Shown in pieces: positions 1-9,069 of a stretch of 12,246 nt of DNA. The notes below the pieces were generated by a model, which was given only the letters and a program-made list of their open reading frames with translations, was not told the DNA's origin and made no database searches. Positions within the stretch are counted from its first letter, which is position 1. Every line of letters begins with the position of its first letter. The position numbers and the translations under genes are program-made. Origin of the DNA: Monoraphidium neglectum. Its lineage: Eukaryota; Chlorophyta; Chlorophyceae; Sphaeropleales; Selenastraceae. Location: positions 1 through 12,246 of the forward strand of contig NW_014011906.1 in the NCBI RefSeq assembly GCF_000611645.1, in the 5' to 3' direction.

Positions 1-1821
1 GGTGTCAGCTGTGCAGGTGTGTCTGAACATCAAAGCAGTGCGTCATCCCGCGAAGGGAGGCGCCCCAACTGACTGCGTGTACACCCCCGCGCTCCCGCGC
101 ATGAGACCGCGTTGCAACCCCGGGTCACCCCCTTTCACGGGCACCCCCCCTCCCAAAAGAATACACCTGCACCCATACACACACTTATCCACAAACATGC
201 ACACACACATGTGCCTCTACAACCCCAGTTTTACGGCGTCCCCACATCCCCCGGCAAGTCGCGCATCTTCGCCGGTTTCGTGTCCAACATGAAGCTGCCC
301 CCGCTGGTGGCGCAGCTGTCTGGCAGGTTCCAGTGGGTCTTCCACCTGGGGCAGCAGGTGGTGCTGGACTCTGATGCCTACCTGCTGCACGTGCAGGTGC
401 GCGTGTGCGCGTGCTGTGCGTGTGTTAGGGTGTGTGTCTGAGGGTGTGTGGGTGCGTGCGTGTGTGCTCGAAAACGGGGGAAAGATCGGGCGTGCGAACG
501 CAATGCCTTGGGACATCATTGGCGGCGTGGCCAACCGGGTTGCACAACAGGGAGGGTGTGGGGGCCGCGCATCGCGGGGGGAGGAGGTGTGGAGTAGAGT
601 GCGTGGACGGGTGGCGTAGCGTTGAGCGCGTGTGCATGCGCAAGGTAGTGGATCCGTGCATGCTTGCGCTGGCGATCGCGCGTTAGCCGCGGAGGCGGCA
701 GGCCTGCTCGTTGCATGCCGTGCATCGGTGCGTTATGCTATCAGAACAAGACCGGTGACGGCGGCGTTCACTAAGGATCTCAAACGATGCAAGGTTGCCA
801 ACAACACACCACTTGACCGGCGACCAGCGCCACGGCCAACCCCCTTTCTTGCTGACCGGGCCCCCGTGCACCCAGGAGCGGCTGCTGAAGCAGTCCCCTG
901 GCGGCTGGAAGCGCAGCTTCTTCATGCCGGCGTCTGCAGACACAGGCGTAATCAAGTTCAGGTGGGCCGGGCGAGCACCTTGCACGCACATGCGTGTGAA
1001 TGCGCTCGTTCGCGCGTGTGCGTGCATTGCTGGTGAGTTGGCGGTAACTGCCTGCCCATCTGCATTGCTTTTCTGCGTATAACGCCAACTTTCCGCTGTC
1101 AGTCGACCGTTGCCGCGGCGGGCGCAAACCTGCCGCCGATCTTCGGCTTGCAAGGGGTGGCCCCCTATCCGATCCGTCCCGCTGAACCTTTGCTTTCTTC
1201 CACCCCCTTGTGTGGCCGCCGATCAGGTCCTGGTTCGATGAGGTGGGCGGCGGCGCAGTCCAGTGGCCCGCGGGCATGTCCACCAGCTTGGGCCCCACCC
1301 TGCCGCGGGAAGTCGTCATGGACAGGTGGGGCGGGTGCCGGCGGCTCGTGTGTCGGGAAGCAGGAGGGGCTTCTGGGCAGTACAGTGGACAAATTGCAGG
1401 TGAGTAGCCGGCGCGTCCGCCCTGAAGGCCCGCGGCCGCTGGATTCGCAGCGGCTTTGGATGGTGACGCTCATCTCAACAAGCCCACCCCCAACGAACCC
1501 CGCAGGTATTCCCAGCACGTCAAGTCCTGCAAGTCCTGCCGCAGCGCAGTCACCTGGATAGAGCGCCTCCAGGCCGCCTGCACCGCCCTCGCCGCCGTCG
1601 CCGCGCCCATCGGCGTGTGGACGTTGCTGCTGCAGGCCGCCGCCAGGACTGCCCTGGGGCAGCAGGCGGCTGTCGTGCCTGCTGCGGCGGGCGCCCTGGG
1701 GGCCGCGCTCGGGTGGCCCATGATCCTTGTGGCTGCGGCGGCGCTGTTCGCGCGCCACAAGCTGCAGGGGCTCTGGCGCAAGTTCCACTTCACTGACTAC
1801 GTACACGCTGACGTGGAGTGA
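1..1821 (+). CDS. Pheophorbide a oxygenase/TIC55-like Rieske oxygenase, C-terminal part (5' end outside window)
   Basis: Exons 229-396, 876-961, 1227-1325 and 1506-1821 join in phase to 222 codons plus TGA at 1819-1821. Bases 1-16 (ending CAG before GTGTGT, phase 0) may be the end of the previous exon. The product resembles the C-terminal half of the PAO/PTC52/TIC55 group of plastid-envelope Rieske mononuclear iron oxygenases. Known members open the ring of pheophorbide a, hydroxylate chlorophyll breakdown products, or act on protochlorophyllide. Seen here: a strand with PGKSRIF, a segment ending DRYSQHV, then CKSC (Cys codons 1528 and 1537), the family's C-terminal CxxC, reported as a thioredoxin target. 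Two hydrophobic segments follow (about 1565-1645 and 1669-1755), then a short tail ending DYVHADVE. The Rieske Cys-His ligands and iron-binding residues would lie upstream, so activity cannot be judged. I cannot tell PAO from its paralogues with this fragment. Confidence 0.85.
397..875 (+). other. GT-rich intron of the PAO-like gene
   Basis: This 479-bp intron (GTGCGC...CCCAG) is the longest in the window. Its 5' third is a GT/GTGC-rich run (about 391-470) and the preceding intron (17-228) has a CA-rich run (about 165-216). I see no coding segment in it. It is assigned as an intron because flanking exons keep one reading frame (phase 0). Confidence 0.75.
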
Positions 1822-1842
1822 CGAGCTGACGTGGATTGACGA
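1807..1842 (+). repeat. 18-bp tandem duplication across the stop codon of the PAO-like gene
   Basis: Units 1807-1824 and 1825-1842 match at 17 of 18 bases. The first unit encodes ADVE, TGA, Arg; the second is in the same frame and encodes ADVD, TGA, Arg. The duplication therefore copies the last four codons and the stop into the 3' UTR. Confidence 0.9.
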
Positions 1843-2100
1843 CTGGGCCTGGAGGCTAATTGGTCTCTCAGGGACTTTGCTGATGCTTTGCACAGCGACA
1901 GGGCCGCCTGCTGGGCACGTGCATTTTGTTGACCATTTGTTGTATGCATGCGGCTGGCCGCCGGCTGAGATGCTGCAGTGTTGACCTGCGCAATTTTGCT
2001 TAATTTGGTCTGTCTGCCATCGTGCATTGTGTTCTACGTACACGTGTGCGTCTTGCCCTGCTCTTGTTGTGGGTCTGTGACAACCCGTTGATCGTATGCC

Positions 2101-2105
2101 TGTAA
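2101..2105 (+). terminator. TGTAA polyadenylation signal of the PAO-like gene
   Basis: A TGTAA lies about 280 nt after the TGA. TGTAA is the usual poly(A) motif of chlorophyte nuclear mRNAs. It is the only clear match on this strand before the opposing gene's 3' end. Confidence 0.6.
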
Positions 2106-2533
2106 CGCAGTCTTCGGGGTTGTCCGTATGAGGAAAGATGGGCTGATATTACTATTGCCCTTACGCCTTTCAAGCAGGTGAGCGCAGTAACAGATGGGTT
2201 GAAACGTCGAGGGCGACAACAGATTCAAATAAAGAACAGGTACGACAAAAGCGCCGCTGGCTGCCCCCCAATGCACGGCTCTCGCAACGCAGGGGGTTTC
2301 ATGGCACTCATGCCCCAACCGTCACCCCACCGCCGCCGCCGCCGCCGCCGCTGCCACGGGCCGTCGCCCCGCCTGCTTTGGTCGTGGCAGTTGCTCTCAT
2401 GCCGGCAATCTTGCCAAAGCTGATGGTTGGGCCGCTGCGTTGATTTACGAGGGGTGTTGGTATATGCCCATCAGTTGAGGAGGTGAAGGGGCAGCGGCAT
2501 ACTTGGCTGGGGGCGTGGTTGTGGACGGCACGG
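2106..2533. other. Spacer between convergent 3' ends
   Basis: These 428 bp separate the two inward-facing poly(A) signals. They hold a (CCG)7 run at 2330-2350 and a few A/T-rich stretches. No gene is supported; the open frames crossing it lack splice, composition or family support. Confidence 0.6.
2330..2350. repeat. (CCG)7 microsatellite
   Basis: Seven uninterrupted CCG units lie in the intergenic spacer. A similar CCG run at about 4013-4029 lies within a coding exon, where it encodes polyalanine. Confidence 0.9.
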
Positions 2534-2538
2534 TTACA
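2534..2538 (-). terminator. TGTAA polyadenylation signal of the 647-residue gene
   Basis: TTACA on the + strand reads TGTAA on the - strand, about 120 nt past the stop at 2659. No TGTAA occurs on this strand between 4090 and 4317, which supports one transcript across the whole gene. Confidence 0.65.
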
Positions 2539-2658
2539 GCACAACAGTGACTGTTTGGCCTTCGCGCCGGCAGTCACGGGCCCGCACGTGCAACAAGCAA
2601 CCGCGGCGCGGGCTGCAGCCCGCAGCAGCACCCTTCAACGCTCCCCGCCCGCCCTTGC

Positions 2659-5600
2659 TCACTTGAACATCGCCGACACCGCCTCCGCCATGGCCCTGTT
2701 CGCGGTCAGGTCCGCCGGCCGGTCCTTGAACTCAGACCCGTAGCTGGTGGCCCACTGCGGCGCCGCCTGCACGCCCGCCTTGCTGAGGGGGATGTGGCTG
2801 ACGTGGCGGGCGGCGCGGCTCGCCTCGATCTGGTCGCGGGCGCCGGCCACGGCGCGCAGCATGGCGGCGTGGTCCCTGCGGCGATGGTGGGAGTCCGCCT
2901 GCGTATGAGTATTGCAAGCCTCACGAGCCGTATTGCAATAGCATGGCTATCCTGGCATTGGCAAGCGGTTGACCGCTTTCTTGGAGCCTAGGTTAAAACC
3001 TGCAGGTACACGGCAGCGCAGGCTGTCTGTAGAGGGGCGCACCTCGGCCGATACGAGAGGCGGTTGGTGGTCTTGGCGTCGGCGTCGGAGGGGGCCTCGC
3101 CAAGGGTGCGCCGCGGCTCCACAAAGCGCTGGGGGATCGGGTACACCGCACTGGACTGCGGGTAACGCACCTGTGTTGGGAGGTGTGCGTGCGCGTGTGA
3201 GGGGTCGCGTGGCGAGGTCACGTGCACACGTGCGTGTTGAGCAGCGCGTCTTCGTTGTCGCATGGGACGCCAGGTTGGGATCCCAACTGATAAGCTGGCA
3301 CCAAGCACGCAGCTGTATTCATTGGCTGAGTACACATTGAACAATGGAGGGCGGCGCTGTTGAGTTTTGCGCAACGCAGGCAGGTGGCACTCGCTTGCCC
3401 ACCTCGTCCACGTGGCCCCAGCCCGCGTTGACCTCCGGGAATACGACTCGGTGCATCTGGGAGGGAGCAAGGGGTCAGAGAGGGTCGGAACGCTCTGCGT
3501 TGTCAGGCCCCTGATTGGAAGATGGAACCAGCATGATGCACACCACCGATCAACGGGACTGCACGGCAGACGCGGGCGCTCCCGGGGGCAGCAACAAGGC
3601 GGCAGCGGGGCCTGACCTGCGCCGTGCGCGAGGGGTGGGAGCCGAATGCTGATGTGTACGAGCTCGTGGCGGGGTACAGCTCGGCGCACGCCCACTTCAG
3701 GGGGCACTTGCTGCTGAGGGTCTCGACCAGGTCTGACGCCTTGGCGGCACCCTTGGCAGCACTAGGACGGCGCCGCGGCGCAGCCGCGGTGGCCGCCGCG
3801 GCACCTGTGTGCAGGCATTGCACAGCGGCAGGGGTACCAGGAGGGCGGCGGTGACATCAGCAGCAAGTGGCTGGGCGCTGCTAACGCATGAAATGCAACG
3901 GGCGCCCGGGCGTGTCGCTTCCGCTGCGAGCCCTGTCGGCTCCAAAGCTCTCACCTGTCGCCTCAGGAGCCTGCTCGGTGCCAGCATCCCCTGCTGACCC
4001 AGCAGGGTCCACCGCCGCCGCCGCCGCCGCAGGCTGGGTGTGCGCCGTGTGTTTAAACCCCTTGACCTCCACCTTGCGCGGCGCGCCCATGGTTCTGTTG
4101 GCAGGGAAAAGGGTTGTAGAGAGGCCACGCTCTCGTCAGTTGACAATGGTGTGACACGTGAGTCTGCTCTGACTCTCGCTGTGCGAACGTTGCCGCAGCT
4201 GCGTTGCACGCGCGCTAAGACACGCAACGATGAGCCTCTCGTGCGGCCATGGCAGGCTACGGTGAGGGGGGCGCAGCGGCAGACGGGCCGGCGCCGCGGC
4301 CCCCGCCGGCCGCTCACTTGATGCGGGTCTGCTCCTTGAGGAGGCGCGTCGTCTCTGCATCCTCCGCGCTGTACTGGGGGCAGTGCAGCTCATGCGACAC
4401 GGGCTTGGAGCTGGCGGCAGGGGGAAGAGGGGCACGGGAGAGATGCAGGGTGGGGTGGGGTGGTTGGGCTGGGCAAGCAGTTTGCGGGGCCCCGTCAGGC
4501 GAGGGGGGTTGGGACATGTATGGCCTCAGGGCGTGAGCGGAAGGGTGGGGCGATAAATTGGTGACACGAAATCGCTCACAGCAGCCGCTCAAGCACTGGG
4601 GTCAGCGCTAGCGCCACACGCCAGCGTCGCGAACTCGCACGCGTGCGCTGCATGCCACTGCGCAACCTCGGGGATCCTACGGTCAGCAGCTGCCTGCCCA
4701 CCTTTCGGGCTGCACCACCGCGCTGAGCTGGCGCAGCAGCTCCACCAGCTCCGTCTTCTGGGGCCCCGGCAGCTGCCCCAGCAGCGCCACGACGCCGTCC
4801 GTGGCGGCGGGGGTCAGCAGGCCCTCGCAGTAGGTGCGCTGCTTGGCCACCCAGGACGCCAGCGCGCGCTGCTGGCGCACGCGGAAGTCGTCGGTCTGGC
4901 GGACGAGGGCACCGGCAGAGGGGACAAATGTGGGGGGGATTCAGTAGGGCAGTGAGGTTGAAGGGTGAATCGATGGTGCCGGCGATTGTTTTGAACACAG
5001 GAGCAGAGTATGTGCGTGTTTGGGGGGGGTCGGGGGGCGCTCACCGTAACAACGGATGGCGGTGATATCAAGCAGATTTCTGTTGGTGGTTGAGAGCTCA
5101 TGCGACTCGCACACCACAATCCTGACACAAACGCCTCACCGGCTTGTGTACTTGTGCGTTGGCCACAGTGTAGGAGCTGTCCAGGAATGGCGCCCAGGTC
5201 TCCTCAGAGCCTTTGCGCAGGGACTCGCCCCTGCGGACCACAAACGCGTAGTGTCAAAACGCGTCACGCAAACCCGCACCAAACCGCCGCCGGCTTCGCC
5301 CCTGGCCGCCGCAGCCTCAACCATGGCCCAGGTTCAGAGGCCTCGGACAGCCACAAATGCAACATCCACCACCTGGCCCAGCACTAAGCCTTCAAGGGCC
5401 CGCATCCCTCCGCTTCCCCCCTGCCCCTGCCCGCCCACCAGTCGCTGACAAAATTCTTGTTGGGGGCCGCCTCGGGGCGGCAGATGGGCAGCGTGTTGGC
5501 CCACAGATCAGGGTACAGGTCCTTGAGCCCATAGGACGCCGCCGACGAGGTTATGTCCAGGGGACCCATCTTAGGCGCCGGCGGGGCCGCCGCGGCCGCC

Positions 5601-6277
5601 GCCGCGCGAGCTGACAGGGTGGCAGTCGCCGAGAGCCGTGGGGGCTCGGCGGCGGCGGCGGCGGCGGTGGGGACGCCGAGGGGCAAGCGCAGGCCGGCAG
5701 AGGCGGCGGGGCGTGGGGCCGCGGCTGGCGCGGTGGCATCTGGTGGCGCGGCTGACGCTGTGGATGGCCGCTGGTTCAGGCTGCGCGTTGCGCCTCCGCG
5801 CCCTGCTCCAAGGGTGGCTGTGTGCAGCCACGACGCGGCCGCGGCCGATTCAGGCCGGGCCGCGGCTGCCGCGGCCGCAGCGCGGGTCGCTCCTGTCCCC
5901 AGCCGCGCGGCGGCGGCGCACGCCGGCGCCGACGCCAGGCGCGCCCTCCGCGCCGCCGTCTCCAGCGCCCCGGCCGTGGCGGCCTCCGGGATGTCCGACC
6001 AGAGTGGCGCGCGTCGGCTGCGCGCGGTGCTGCCGCCGCTGGCGCCGCCGCTGCTGGCGGCGCTGCGGGCGGTGCCGAGTTGCTGCACCTCAAGCGCCGC
6101 CCTCTGCCGCGCAGCTGCCGTGGAAGCTTCCTGGACCAGGGCGAAGTACCTGGTGTACCGCGCCCGCTCCTCGGGCGTCGCGCGGCACTGCAGCCACCGC
6201 GCCACCTCCTCCTGGAAGCGGCGCTGCGCGTACAGGTCAGTCCCAGACGTGGTCTGGCGCAGCTGGGGCGCCCCCAT
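2659..6277 (-). CDS. Unrecognised 647-residue protein, nine exons, modular with Ala/Pro-rich linkers
   Basis: Exons in order: 6277-5439, 5230-5140, 4895-4702, 4410-4318, 4094-3955, 3804-3617, 3456-3403, 3170-3043, 2875-2659. All introns are GT-AG, phases agree at every junction, and the sum is 1944 nt (647 codons plus stop). The ATG at 6277 is chosen because an in-frame TAG lies just upstream at about 6299-6301; a GTG at 6289 is not needed. Residues 1-60 form a charged, probably helical head (RFQEEVARWLQ). About 75-250 is Ala-rich low complexity. About 250-405 is conserved-looking, with aromatic residues (SYGLKDLYPDLW, SDWGES, ASWVAKQ). About 420-475 is another Ala-rich linker. About 476-647 has repeated Tyr/Phe patterns (SSYTSAFG, YPQSSAVYP, TSYGSEFKD). 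No signal peptide, membrane segment or catalytic motif is seen. Short aromatic modules joined by linkers recall axonemal or microtubule-associated proteins, but that is a guess. A split into two genes at 4314/4090 is possible but less likely. Confidence 0.72.
4095..4317 (-). other. Intron joining the two halves of the 647-residue gene
   Basis: The donor AA|GTGAGC at 4318/4317 overlaps an apparent AAG-TGA stop (TGA 4316-4314). The acceptor CCAACAG lies at 4095, just before AACC-ATG at 4090. Joining gives Lys-Thr-Met in phase (AA + A, ACC, ATG). Unspliced, the same bases would look like the end of one gene and the start of another. Confidence 0.7.
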
Positions 6278-6289
6278 TATGCCAGGCAC

Positions 6290-6656
6290 GACGCGCCGCT
6301 ACGACGCCGATGCGTGCGCTCACGCTCGCGCCGTGGCCAACGCACAGACGTCGCAGGTCGCTGCGCAAGCGGAGCAGGGGCAGGGAATTCATCGAAGAGT
6401 TTGAATTCCCTTTTTTGTCTTGTTATTATGCCGTTCGTGGTATATGGCGTTCCTCTGCGGCGCATCATCAAATTTTTTGCGACACAAGCTCAGCACCGCA
6501 CACCTGTTTCTTACAGATGATTAATCATCAACCTCTCTCGACACTGCAAGACCTGCTCGTCGATGTGCAGATGATACGTACACGAGATGCTGTGAGGCAG
6601 TTTTCGACACCCCTCGGCGCGTACACGGGGTGATGTATGCGTATGTGCATCATTGA
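6290..6656. promoter_or_regulatory. Upstream region of the 647-residue gene
   Basis: This 367-bp stretch lies between the start of the 647-residue gene and the 3' end of the methyltransferase gene, both on the - strand. It should hold the promoter and 5' UTR of the former. It has an A/T-rich core (about 6383-6480), unlike the flanking GC-rich coding DNA, with an inverted repeat and a second TGTAA on the - strand at 6511-6515. No TATA box can be placed with confidence. Confidence 0.45.
6383..6416 (+). repeat. Perfect 9-bp inverted repeat followed by T6
   Basis: GGGAATTCA (6383-6391) and its exact complement TGAATTCCC (6402-6410) flank a 10-nt loop, followed directly by six T (6411-6416). On the + strand this has the shape of a hairpin plus U-tract. 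On the - strand it lies about 106 bp upstream of the ATG at 6277. Function is unknown. Confidence 0.85.
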
Positions 6657-6661
6657 TTACA
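6657..6661 (-). terminator. TGTAA polyadenylation signal of the SpoU methyltransferase gene
   Basis: TTACA on the + strand gives TGTAA about 165 nt past the TAG stop at 6826-6828. A second candidate sits at 6511-6515; the nearer one is preferred. Confidence 0.6.
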
Positions 6662-6825
6662 CTGTATTGTCTACTGGGCATGAAAGGCGCTGTGCAGCAA
6701 TCGATCTCGGCAGTCAACATGGTGCTCTGAGCAGTCAATGCAGATGCTGTCATGTTTGATTGGGAGCAGTGCTACTGGTGCAGGGCAGCAGATCTGCACA
6801 GCAGCAGAGATCGCCTAAAATCTTA

Positions 6826-8541
6826 CTATTTGAGGGCGCCTGAGGTTGAGTCGCCGCCCAGGAGGCCCTCAAATTGCTTCAACAGAGGTGGCAGGCCCTC
6901 GCTGAGCATGAACATCAGAATGCCTTTGTGGGGAGGAAGGTGTGTGAGGTGAGGGAGGCGTGAGAGTTGGGAGTGGGGGAAACTACCAGAGTACACAGAG
7001 TGCTGCAGGTTGAATGGTGAGTCGGCAGCGGATGCATCAAGCAAGCGTAGTGCTGTTGAGGCCCTGAAAAAGTCCACTCGATCCGTACCCAGCACGCGCT
7101 CGCTAAGACCCACCTCCAGCGATGCCGACGTTCAGGCTCTCCATCTGCCCCACCATGGGTATAGCCACCGGGCGGCACACCCGCAGCGCCGTCTGCGAGA
7201 GCCCCTGCCCCTCGCTGCCGAGCACCAGGCACACAGCCTGCTCCAGCTGCCGGTCTCCCTGCCCCCCACGCCGCCGCCGCTCCTCCCCGGCCTGCGCCTC
7301 CGCCTCCTGCGGCTCAGCAGCCAACAGAAGCAGGCCGCCGTCGTCAGAGAGCGCCTCCAGCTCGCCCCAGCTGCACTCCGCCAGCGGCAGCCGCAGCGCC
7401 GCGCCTCTGCTCGCCCTGAGGGCCTTTTCATTGAACGGGTCGCAGCAGCCCGGCAGCAGCACCACCCCATCCCTGCGGCGCAAGGGGCGCCAAATGTTTG
7501 CAGACGGGAGAGCGAAAGCAGGAGGTGCTCAGGGCAAAGCAGGAGCAGGCACCCGACATACAGCGGCTTTGGCACTTGTGCAGGTTACTTATGCCCACCT
7601 GCAGCACGGGCACCCACCAGCCAAACGCCATGGCGCATCTCAGCAGGGTCCCCAGGTTCCCCGGGTCCTGCACCGCCTCCAGCGCCAGCAGCCGCCGCAG
7701 CCGCCGCGGCCGCTCCGCCGCCAGCTCGCCGCCCTGCTCCCCGCCCGCCCGCTGCTGCCCCTGCGCCACCGTCGCAGGCTCCTCTGCACGCGGCCCGTCC
7801 TCGGTGGCCGCCGCGGGCAGGCCAAAGAGGGCCCTGAGCTCTGCCACTTTGAGCAGCCCCTGCCCTGCCACGTTGAGCTCGACGATGACGTCACCAGGGC
7901 TGATGGTTTCGAGGCCGCTGATCTTCAGCGCGACCGCCTCACTGATCCGTACCACGCGCTCCGGCTGGAGGCTGGGGGGCAGCGGCGAGGGCGCGCCGGG
8001 CTGCAGCAGGAGCGCGGCCACGCGCAGCTGCGCGCCGCACTCTGTTATGCAGAGTGGCAAGGAGGGTCAAGGCGGGTAACATTTGGAGGGGGAGGGGCCG
8101 CATGGGAGGGCGAGCATGCGGGGCGCGGTCGGTGCCGGCGCGCAGCTGCCCCTGCTTTGGTGGCTGCTCGGGAAGGCAAAAACCAGTGCCGTTGTGCTCA
8201 CAGCCGCTGGTTCAGGGCACACCTGCGAGCTCCCTCACGATGGTCGAGCCCACCAGCAGCAGCTTCCCCTTTTGGTGCCTGTATCGCGCCTTCTCCCGCA
8301 GCCGCACCAAGTGCTTCACATAGTTATTGGTGATGCTGGTGATGGATTCCTCCGTGATGACTGTGCCGGCTGCAGCGCTATCAGGGTTGTGGTGAGCTGC
8401 ATCCACGGCCGCAACGCCAACTAGACCGCCGCAACGCCGCCCACGCCTGGCGGCAGCCGGCGCGAGGACCGCTGCGCAGAGCCCCAATGGCGGCGGCCAA
8501 CGCTGTGACGCAAGGACAGCCCTTTGCGCCAGCGCCCTCAT
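6826..8541 (-). CDS. SpoU/TrmH-family RNA 2'-O-ribose methyltransferase, probably organellar
   Basis: Exons 8541-8223, 8041-7618, 7472-7114 and 6923-6826 join in phase to 399 codons plus TAG. The enzyme should transfer methyl from S-adenosylmethionine to a ribose 2'-OH, most likely of rRNA, as in MRM3/RlmB-type proteins. Residues 1-60 are Ala/Arg-rich with few acids, like a transit peptide. Residues 66-165 form the substrate-binding domain (NNYVKHLVRLREK, then VVRISEAVALKISGL). The SPOUT knot domain follows with all three motifs: DPGNLGTLLR (Asn235, Arg241), LGSEGQG (332-338, Glu335) and VAIPMVGQMESLNVGIAGG (350-368, Asn362). Motif 1 is exact only if exon 2 ends at 7618 (AFGW-DGVV), which fixes that splice. 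Two low-complexity inserts, about 185-222 and 301-324, lengthen it relative to bacterial relatives. The ATG at 8541 is the only Met before residue 244, so the start is fairly secure. Chloroplast and mitochondrial targeting cannot be told apart. Confidence 0.9.
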
Positions 8542-9069
8542 ATTATATATCCTCGCCACAGCACTGCGCGCCCTGTCACTGGTGGCACTCGTCAATCGAT
8601 CTAGGACATCATTGGGCCTCCGGAATCGCTATTTTGTGTTTTGAAAGAGACCCACAAACTCAAAGCAAACAGTATATGCAGCGCGTATGTCGGTCTTCTG
8701 ATCTGCGGGCTTTTCCATTCTTCCTGTGTGCGACGAGGTCACAACTCCTAGAGTGCGCTGTGCACCAGCATCAGAAGCCCGTTGGTATGGAGCTGTCACG
8801 GATCCGAGCAGCGCCCCGTGCGCCACGCACAGCTAGTCGTGTCCCCAAGGTGCGCCCAGCACACCGGGTCCCAGAGCACACCTGTTTCGCTGTGCTGTCG
8901 CTCATAGGGTAATAGAGACGACACGCTTGGACTTTCTCAACACCCGCGCGGTGCCCATTGCGCCCAGGTGCTTCGGCCGCGCGCGCTCGCCGCCACCAGC
9001 GATGGCGCACCATGGGCTTGCCGGCGCCGCTGCCTCGCCGCTGCAGCCGCCGGGGAGGCAGCAGTGCAT
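8542..9069. promoter_or_regulatory. Divergent upstream region
   Basis: These 528 bp separate the methyltransferase start (- strand) from the preferred start of the Ala-rich protein gene (+ strand) and probably hold both promoters. An A/T run TATTATATAT at 8541-8550 touches the methyltransferase ATG. A further A/T-richer stretch covers about 8625-8690. Part of this region may be coding: ATG 8787 to donor 8849 and acceptor 8967 to 9108 would give an extended N-terminus in phase with the downstream gene. Confidence 0.45.

Noticed and set aside
6277..6289. GTG at 6289 as start of the 647-residue protein
   Set aside because: Nuclear genes start at ATG. The in-frame ATG at 6277 is four codons further, and an in-frame TAG lies just before 6289.
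5553..6633. Long + strand open frames of 283 and 331 codons
   Set aside because: They are shadows of the first exon of the 647-residue gene. They encode Ala/Arg runs with no recognisable domain and cross into the upstream region without a change in character.
7597..7599. Alternative donor CAG|GTGGGC for methyltransferase exon 2
   Set aside because: It would break motif 1. The donor at 7618/7617 joins AFGW to DGVV in phase, as in other SpoU proteins.
7122..8333. 403-codon open frame on the + strand
   Set aside because: It is antisense to the methyltransferase exons and introns, whose motifs and splice phases are unambiguous. Its product is low complexity.
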